Shown here piece after piece: positions 58,962 through 64,000 of a DNA stretch of 64,000 nucleotides. A program made the translations under genes and the position numbers. Within the stretch, counting starts at the first letter, position 1; each line of letters begins with the position of its first letter. Under the pieces are notes generated by a model. It worked only from the letters and a program-made list of their open reading frames with translations. It did not search any database and was not told the origin of the DNA. Source of the DNA: an uncultured Paracoccaceae bacterium (GTDB lineage: Bacteria; Pseudomonadota; Alphaproteobacteria; Rhodobacterales; Rhodobacteraceae); assembly GCA_947489705.1 (NCBI GenBank), contig CANLEQ010000003.1:124001-188000 (forward strand). The letters are read 5' to 3'.

Positions 58962-60506
58962 ATGAAGACCACCGCGCCGCCCCGCCTCATCAAGGGTTTC
59001 CTGACCGTCGGCAGCTGGACGCTGATCAGCCGGATCATGGGATTCGTCCGCGACATGATGATCGCCGCGACACTGGGCGCGGGCCCGGTGGCCGAGGCGT
59101 TCCTGGTGGCGTTCTCGCTGCCGAACATGTTCCGCCGGTTCTTCGCCGAGGGTGCCTTCAACATGGCCTTCGTGCCGATGTTCTCGAAGAAGGTCGAGGC
59201 GGGCGACAACGCGCGCGACTTCGCGCAGGACGCGTTCACGGGGCTCGCGACGATCCTCATCGTCTTCACCCTGATCGCGCAGGTGGCGATGCCGTGGCTC
59301 GTGCTGCTGATGGCGGCGGGCTTTGCCGAGGATCAGCGGTTCGAGCTCGCCGTGCTCTACGGGCGGATCTGCTTTCCATATATCCTGCTGATCTCGCTGG
59401 CGGCGCTTTTGTGCGGCGTGCTGAATTCGCTCGGGCGATTCGTGGCCGCGGCCGCGGCGCCCGTGCTCCTGAACCTCGCTTTGGTGGTGCCGCTCTTCAT
59501 CGGCTACCGCGTCGGCTGGGATCCGGGGCTGACGCTCGCCTGGACGGTGCCCTTCGGCGGCGTGCTGCAGCTCGGGCTGGTCTGGATCGCGGCAGCGCGG
59601 GCGGGGTTCCGCCTCGTGCCGCGCCGGCCGAAGATGACCCCGGAGCTCAGGCGGCTCGCGATCATCGCGGCCCCCGCGGCGCTTGCGGGCGGGGTGATGC
59701 AGGTCAACCTGCTGGTCGGGCGCCAGGTGGCGAGCTTCTTCGACGGTGCGATCGCGTGGCTCAACTATGCCGACCGGCTCTACCAGCTGCCGCTGGGCGT
59801 GGTGGGAATCGCGATCGGCGTGGTCCTGCTGCCGGAATTGTCGCGACGCCTGCGCGCCGAGGACGATGCGGGCGGGCGCGACGCGCTGAGCCGGGCGGCG
59901 GAGTTCGCGCTGATGCTGGCGATCCCCTCGGCGGTGGCGTTCCTCGTCGTGCCCATGCCGCTCGTCACGACGCTGTTCCAGCGCGGCGCCTTCGACCCCG
60001 ACGACGCGGCGGCGACCGCGCTGGCCCTCGCGATCTACGGTCTGGGGCTGCCGGCCTTCGTGCTGCAGAAGGTCTGGCAGCCGCTTTATTACGCGCGCGA
60101 GGATACGGTGTCGCCGTTCCGCTATGCGCTCGTCTCGCTGGTGGTGAACGTGGCCGTGGCGATCGGCCTCGCACCCTATATCGGCTTCGTGTCGGCGGCG
60201 TTCGGAACCACGCTGGCGGGCTGGGCGATGGCGATCCTGCTGATCTGGGGCGCGCGCGGCATGGGAGAGACGGCACGCGTCGATGCGCGGTTCCGCCGCC
60301 GCCTGCCCCGGATCCTGCTGGCGAGCGTCGCCATGGGACTGTGCCTGTGGGTCGCCAATATCGTGCTCGGCACGATGTTCGGCGGCCCGTGGCAATTCCT
60401 GGCGCTGCTGATCCTGATCGGGGTGGGCGCGCTCAGCTATTTCGCGATCGGCAACCTGATCGGCGCCGTGTCGCTGCGCCAGATCCGGCACTCGATCCGG
60501 CGCTGA
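58962..60506 (+). CDS. murJ: Lipid II flippase MurJ
   Basis: 514 residues, 14 expected transmembrane helices. Motifs: GSWTLISRIMGFVRDMMIA, the early substrate-cavity block LPNMFRRFFAEGAFNMAFVPMFSKK, and VMQVNLLVGRQVASFF. It flips lipid-linked peptidoglycan precursor across the inner membrane. The ribosome-binding site is weak (gag, 9 nt before). It follows glnD with the palindrome and repeat array between them. Confidence 0.96.
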   Translation: MKTTAPPRLIKGFLTVGSWTLISRIMGFVRDMMIAATLGAGPVAEAFLVAFSLPNMFRRFFAEGAFNMAFVPMFSKKVEAGDNARDFAQDAFTGLATILIVFTLIAQVAMPWLVLLMAAGFAEDQRFELAVLYGRICFPYILLISLAALLCGVLNSLGRFVAAAAAPVLLNLALVVPLFIGYRVGWDPGLTLAWTVPFGGVLQLGLVWIAAARAGFRLVPRRPKMTPELRRLAIIAAPAALAGGVMQVNLLVGRQVASFFDGAIAWLNYADRLYQLPLGVVGIAIGVVLLPELSRRLRAEDDAGGRDALSRAAEFALMLAIPSAVAFLVVPMPLVTTLFQRGAFDPDDAAATALALAIYGLGLPAFVLQKVWQPLYYAREDTVSPFRYALVSLVVNVAVAIGLAPYIGFVSAAFGTTLAGWAMAILLIWGARGMGETARVDARFRRRLPRILLASVAMGLCLWVANIVLGTMFGGPWQFLALLILIGVGALSYFAIGNLIGAVSLRQIRHSIRR

Positions 60507-60515
60507 TCCCCCGCC

Positions 60516-60567
60516 CCGGCGTCGCGCCGGCGGGCCGCGCGGCCAGATGAGTATTTAAGGACAGATG
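60516..60567 (+). other. Palindrome plus GATGAGTATTT extragenic element
   Basis: After murJ, CCGGCG-tcg-CGCCGG (60516-60530) is followed by gggccgcgcggccagatgag and tatttaaggacagatgaag, ending near 60567. The pattern of a GC palindrome followed by GATGAGTATTT-GG-CA-GATGAAG is one I recall seeing repeatedly in Rhodobacteraceae intergenic regions. It may be an extragenic repeat or a terminator. Only one copy is in this window. Confidence 0.35.
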
Positions 60568-60607
60568 AAGCCAGGGGGCGGGTCCGCCTCGAGGCCGGAA
60601 CGGGCGT

Positions 60608-61294
60608 TCAGCGCTGGCGCAGACGGTCGAGCACCTTGCGCCAGCCGCCCGGCGAGACCACGAACGACAGCGCGAAGCCGGCCGCGAATCCCCCCAGATC
60701 GGCCACCCATTCGAGCCCGCCGCCGAAGGCCAGCCCGAAGAAGAGCTGGATCCCCATCAGGAACGCGATCAGCGTGAAGGCGCGCAGCCGTTGCTCGCCG
60801 ATCGCGCCCAGGCCCGTCCAGAGGATGAACGTATAGGCGCCGATGAGCCCGTAGACCGCCGGATAGCCGCCCACCAGCGCCACGTCCGGATCGAGGACGC
60901 TCGCATAGACCAGGGCGCCCGCCACCGACGACACCGCCAGCACCGCGACGAGGGCGGCGGCCGAGAACGCCTCGGCCACCATCTTGCCCAGCGCCAGCAG
61001 AAAGACGAGCACGAAGAGCATGTGGCCGAAGCCCAGATGCACGAACGAGTAGCTCAGGAGGCGAAGCAGCGCGCGCGGCGGGAACTGCCCCGTCTCGACC
61101 ATCCGGTCCCAGAGCTGCGGCGAGAAGGCCCAGGCGTTCAGCGCCTCGAGCCGCCAGCCCACCGCATCCGCCCCGCCGAAGCCCCGCGCGCCCGCCTGGA
61201 AGGCAAGCTCGATCCCCGCGATCGCCACGGCGAGGACCACCACCACGGTCGGGATCGCGTTGAAGGGATTCTGGTTGATGTCGCTGCTGGCCAT
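60608..61294 (-). CDS. Rhomboid-family membrane protein, catalytic residues lost
   Basis: 228 residues from [20 protein letters not shown] with an aagga site. Six hydrophobic helices of the rhomboid core are present ([45 protein letters not shown]). The catalytic Ser of GxSG is replaced: the block at 142-149 reads GGYPAVYG. The catalytic His is replaced by Asp199 in VADLGG, and the Asn of helix 2 is a Val. It is therefore predicted to be a non-proteolytic pseudorhomboid. It is divergent from trpS by 72 bp. Confidence 0.88.
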   Translation of the reverse strand: MASSDINQNPFNAIPTVVVVLAVAIAGIELAFQAGARGFGGADAVGWRLEALNAWAFSPQLWDRMVETGQFPPRALLRLLSYSFVHLGFGHMLFVLVFLLALGKMVAEAFSAAALVAVLAVSSVAGALVYASVLDPDVALVGGYPAVYGLIGAYTFILWTGLGAIGEQRLRAFTLIAFLMGIQLFFGLAFGGGLEWVADLGGFAAGFALSFVVSPGGWRKVLDRLRQR

Positions 61295-61366
61295 GGTCGG
61301 GCTTCCTTGACGGTCATTCACGCCATCGGTAAGCGAGACCGACCCGATGATCCAGAAGGCACGACC

Positions 61367-62383
61367 ATGGCAGAGGCCCCGTTCACCCCGCGCGTATTCT
61401 CCGGCATCCAGCCCTCGGGGAACCTGCATCTGGGGAATTACCTCGGCGCGCTCAAGCGGTTCGTGGACTGGCAGGATCGCGACGTCGAGACGATCTTCTG
61501 CATGGTCGACATGCATGCGATCACCGTCTGGCAGGACCCCGCCGCCCTCGCGCATTCGACGCGCGAGCTTGCCGCGGGCTTCATCGCGGCCGGGATCGAC
61601 CCGGAAAAATCGACGCTCATCAACCAGAGCCAGGTGCCCGAGCATGCGCAGCTTGCCTGGATCTTCAACTGCGTGGCGCGGATGGGCTGGATGGGGCGGA
61701 TGACGCAGTGGAAGGACAAGGCCGGCAAGAATGCGGAGGCAGCATCGCTGGGGCTTTTCGCGTATCCGGCGCTAATGGCGGCCGACATCCTCATCTATCA
61801 CGCGACGCATGTGCCCGTGGGCGAGGACCAGAAGCAGCATATCGAGCTCACGCGCGACATCGCGGCCAAGTTCAACCACGATTACGGCGTGGAGTTCTTT
61901 CCCCTGACCGAGCCGGTGATCGAGGGCGCGGCCACCCGCGTCATGTCCCTGCGCGACGGCACGAAGAAGATGTCGAAATCCGACCCGTCGGATGCGAGCC
62001 GGATCAACATGACCGACGACGCCGACACGATCGCCAGGAAGATCCGCCGCGCCAAGACCGATCCCGAGCCGCTGCCCGAGACCTATGAGGGGCTGAAGGA
62101 CCGGCCCGATGCGCGCAACCTCGTCAACATCTATGCCGCGCTGTCGGATCGCGACGTGGCGGACGTGATGGCCGAATGCGGCGGACAGCAATTCGGCCAG
62201 TTCAAGCCGGCGCTTGCCGATCTTGCGGTCGAGAAGCTCGCGCCGATCTCGGCCGAGATGGCGCGGCTGATGCGGGATCCCGGCGAGATCGACCGCATTC
62301 TCGCCCGCGGGGCCGAGCGTGCGCGCGCGATCTCGGCGCCGATCCTCGACGAGACGTATCGCATCATCGGCATGGTCCGGTAG
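61367..62383 (+). CDS. trpS: Tryptophanyl-tRNA synthetase
   Basis: 338 residues from [20 protein letters not shown]. Class Ic motifs are HLGN (HIGH equivalent, [12 protein letters not shown]) and KMSKS ([10 protein letters not shown]). [11 protein letters not shown] and the [21 protein letters not shown] block bind Trp and adenylate. It attaches Trp to tRNA. No Trp-rich leader peptide is visible upstream. Confidence 0.97.
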   Translation: MAEAPFTPRVFSGIQPSGNLHLGNYLGALKRFVDWQDRDVETIFCMVDMHAITVWQDPAALAHSTRELAAGFIAAGIDPEKSTLINQSQVPEHAQLAWIFNCVARMGWMGRMTQWKDKAGKNAEAASLGLFAYPALMAADILIYHATHVPVGEDQKQHIELTRDIAAKFNHDYGVEFFPLTEPVIEGAATRVMSLRDGTKKMSKSDPSDASRINMTDDADTIARKIRRAKTDPEPLPETYEGLKDRPDARNLVNIYAALSDRDVADVMAECGGQQFGQFKPALADLAVEKLAPISAEMARLMRDPGEIDRILARGAERARAISAPILDETYRIIGMVR

Positions 62384-62407
62384 CGCCAGCAAGAGGAAGG
62401 AAACGCG

Positions 62408-63271
62408 ATGGCCGTCGGCAAAGACATCCGCACCTATTTCGACGGGGCGTGGCACGACGGTGACGTGGCCGTGCTCCGGGCCGCGGATCACGGGGCATGG
62501 CTCGGCTCGTCGGTCTTCGACGGCGCGCGCTATGCGCATGGCGTGGCGCCGGACCTGCGCGCGCATTGCGCGCGGGTGAACCGCTCGGCCGAGGCGCTGA
62601 TGCTGAGGCCGACGATGGGTGTCGACGAGATGGTCGCGATCACCTGGGAGGGGCTCAAGCGCTATCCTGCCGATGCCGCGGTCTATATCCGTCCGATGTA
62701 CTGGGGCATCGACGGGGGCCCCGGCGCGATCGCGCCCTCGGCCGAGACGACGGGGTTCTGCATCTGCCTCGAGGCGATCCCGCTCGCAGCCAATGCCGAG
62801 ACGACGCTGACCACCACGCGGTTCCGCCGGCCCGTGCTGGAATCGGCCGTGGTCAACGCCAAGGCCGGGTGCCTCTATCCCAACAACGCGCGGATGCTGC
62901 GCGAGGCGCAGGCGAAGGGCTTCGGCAACGCGCTGGCCGCCGACGCACTCGGCAACGTGGCCGAAAGCGCAACGGCCAACGTTTTCATCGTGCGCGACGG
63001 CGAGGTCCTGACGCCGATCGCCAACGGCACGTTCCTCGCCGGCATCACCCGCGCGCGGCACATGGCCAACCTCGCCGCCGCCGGCAATCCGGTTCGCGAG
63101 GCGGTGCTCTCCTTCGACGACGTGCGCCAGGCCGACGAGGTGTTCCTGTCGGGCAACATGTCCAAGGTCTCGCCGGTCACGGCGTTCGACGACCGGCACT
63201 ACCAGGTCGGTCCGGTGACGCGACGGGTCCGCGAGATGTACTGGGACTGGGCACTCTCCGAGCGGTCCTGA
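62408..63271 (+). CDS. ilvE: Branched-chain amino-acid aminotransferase (class IV)
   Basis: 287 residues. PLP-dependent class IV transaminase with PLP Lys in VNAKAGCLYPNN and the phosphate block NVAESATANVFIV and FLSGNMSKVSPV. The GYPYDGSP-type substrate loop is not readable, and the sequence diverges from E. coli IlvE, so D-amino-acid or lyase-type class IV activities cannot be excluded. It follows trpS by 24 nt with an aagaggaagg site. Confidence 0.86.
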   Translation: MAVGKDIRTYFDGAWHDGDVAVLRAADHGAWLGSSVFDGARYAHGVAPDLRAHCARVNRSAEALMLRPTMGVDEMVAITWEGLKRYPADAAVYIRPMYWGIDGGPGAIAPSAETTGFCICLEAIPLAANAETTLTTTRFRRPVLESAVVNAKAGCLYPNNARMLREAQAKGFGNALAADALGNVAESATANVFIVRDGEVLTPIANGTFLAGITRARHMANLAAAGNPVREAVLSFDDVRQADEVFLSGNMSKVSPVTAFDDRHYQVGPVTRRVREMYWDWALSERS

Positions 63272-63338
63272 CGGCGCGAGGTGGACAGCATCCGCCCGCG
63301 ATGTCATGATTTCATCGCCCGACGAGTGGAATGATCCG

Positions 63339-63794
63339 ATGCGCAAGTTCCTGGTGATCCTGGACGACAGTCGCGAATGCCTGAACGCCATGCGCTTTGC
63401 GGCGATGCGTGCCAACAAGACCGGTGGCGGCGTGCAGATCCTCTCGGTCATTCCGCCCGACGAGTTCAATCACTGGATCGGCGTGGGCACGATCATGCGC
63501 GAGGAGGCGCGCGAGAGGATCCGCGCGCATTACGAGGTCTTCGCCAAGTGGATGCGCGACCGGCAGGGCATCGACCCCGAGCTGGTGATCCGCGAGGGCG
63601 AGCCGGTGCCGCAGATCCTCGCCCAGATCCGCGAGGACGACGAGATCGGCGTCGTCGTCCTGGGCGCCAGCGCGGAGAAGGGCGGACCCGGACCGTTGGT
63701 GCAGCAGATGTCGCGGATCGCGGGATCGCTTCCGATCCCGATGACCGTGGTGCCGGGCGAGCTCAGCAAGGATCAGCTTGAGCAGATCACCTGA
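63339..63794 (+). CDS. Universal stress protein (UspA family)
   Basis: 151 residues from the ATG at 63339 (MRKFLVILDDSRECLNAMRF); an earlier ATG at 63306 lacks homology. Rossmann-like fold with the nucleotide block VVVLGASAEKGGPGPLV near residue 110. It follows the aminotransferase by 67 nt. Confidence 0.88.
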   Translation: MRKFLVILDDSRECLNAMRFAAMRANKTGGGVQILSVIPPDEFNHWIGVGTIMREEARERIRAHYEVFAKWMRDRQGIDPELVIREGEPVPQILAQIREDDEIGVVVLGASAEKGGPGPLVQQMSRIAGSLPIPMTVVPGELSKDQLEQIT

Positions 63795-63795
63795 A

Positions 63796-64000
63796 TTGCG
63801 CGTGGCCTGGATCGACCGGGGCCGCGGCGTGGCGCTGGTCGCGATGATCGTGTTCCACCTGAGCTTCGATCTGGTGATGCTGGGCTTCGTGGGCTGGAAC
63901 GTGGCGAGCGGAACCGGTTGGTTCTGGTTCGCCGCATCGATCGCGGGCGGGTTCATCGCGCTCTCCGGCGTATCGCTGCAGATCGCGCATGGCGGGGGCA
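63796..64000 (+). CDS. HGSNAT/DUF1624-like membrane acetyltransferase, 3' end cut by window edge
   Basis: The coding frame begins with TTG at 63796 or GTG at 63802, 1 or 7 nt after the previous stop, and is still open at 64000. The readable residues (VAWIDRGRGVALVAMIVFHL, then SFDLVMLGFVGWNV) match the N-terminal membrane helix of heparan-alpha-glucosaminide N-acetyltransferase-like proteins (the DRxRGxALVxMxxFH motif). Only the first 66 to 68 residues are in the window. Confidence 0.72.
   Translation, partial: MRVAWIDRGRGVALVAMIVFHLSFDLVMLGFVGWNVASGTGWFWFAASIAGGFIALSGVSLQIAHGGG

Overview
The window reads as a GC-rich chromosomal segment of an alphaproteobacterium, most likely family Rhodobacteraceae (roseobacter/Rhodobacter group). 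The signs are the cell-cycle regulators GcrA and MipZ, an F-type ATP synthase with paired b and b' subunits split into separate F0 and F1 operons, a DUF2125 protein, and the order glnD-murJ-rhomboid-trpS. Almost everything is housekeeping and densely packed. I saw no tRNA, rRNA, CRISPR array, transposase or prophage. Species-level identity cannot be read from the sequence alone.

Layout. Positions 1-2.9 kb: aldo/keto reductase (cut by the window edge), an Ada-like alkyl-DNA methyltransferase and an OmpA lipoprotein. 3.2-5.8 kb (minus): F0 operon atpI-atpB-atpE-atpF'-atpF. 6-8.6 kb: ArsR and LysR regulators, a secreted 99-residue protein, a 22-residue membrane miniprotein and a 165-residue membrane-associated protein. 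8.8-13.5 kb (plus): translation and secretion cluster ffh, chorismate mutase, rpsP, rimM, trmD, rplS, rpmE, followed by mipZ. 14.5-19.5 kb (minus): F1 operon atpHAGDC, so the two halves of the ATP synthase lie only about 9 kb apart. 19.7-23.9 kb: YafS-like methyltransferase, gloB and clpA. 24-27.3 kb (minus): a MotA/ExbB-like channel protein and a giant MotB/OmpA-like coiled-coil partner. 27.4-32.8 kb: ChaC-like cyclotransferase, DUF2125 protein and an osmF-yehYXW-type osmoprotectant ABC transporter. 32.9-36.6 kb: nadK, glyA, an esterase, two entericidin-like lipoproteins and a Met/Trp-rich small protein.

At 36.6-37.75 kb lies the only obviously foreign DNA: a strikingly AT-rich single gene for a trypsin-like protease with an unusual N-terminal region. 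Then lepA, acyP, a secreted Cys-containing protein, a tyrosine phosphatase, a sirtuin, a DcaP-like porin, rpmB, meaB, hrpB and a BCCT transporter (37.8-48.7 kb). At 48.7-51 kb argD-argF run leftward, preceded by a 14-codon open frame with a strong ribosome-binding site that ends in four Arg codons, a candidate arginine attenuation leader. 51-64 kb: ABC-2 permease, gcrA, gshB, yraN, rsmI, an LpoA-like lipoprotein, glnD, murJ, a rhomboid that has lost its catalytic residues, trpS, a branched-chain aminotransferase, a universal stress protein and the start of an HGSNAT/DUF1624-like membrane protein.

The points most worth following are the Arg4 leader peptide before argDF, the AT-rich protease island, the ion-driven-motor-like pair at 24-27 kb, and the 20-bp perfect palindrome plus three 26-bp tandem repeats in front of murJ.
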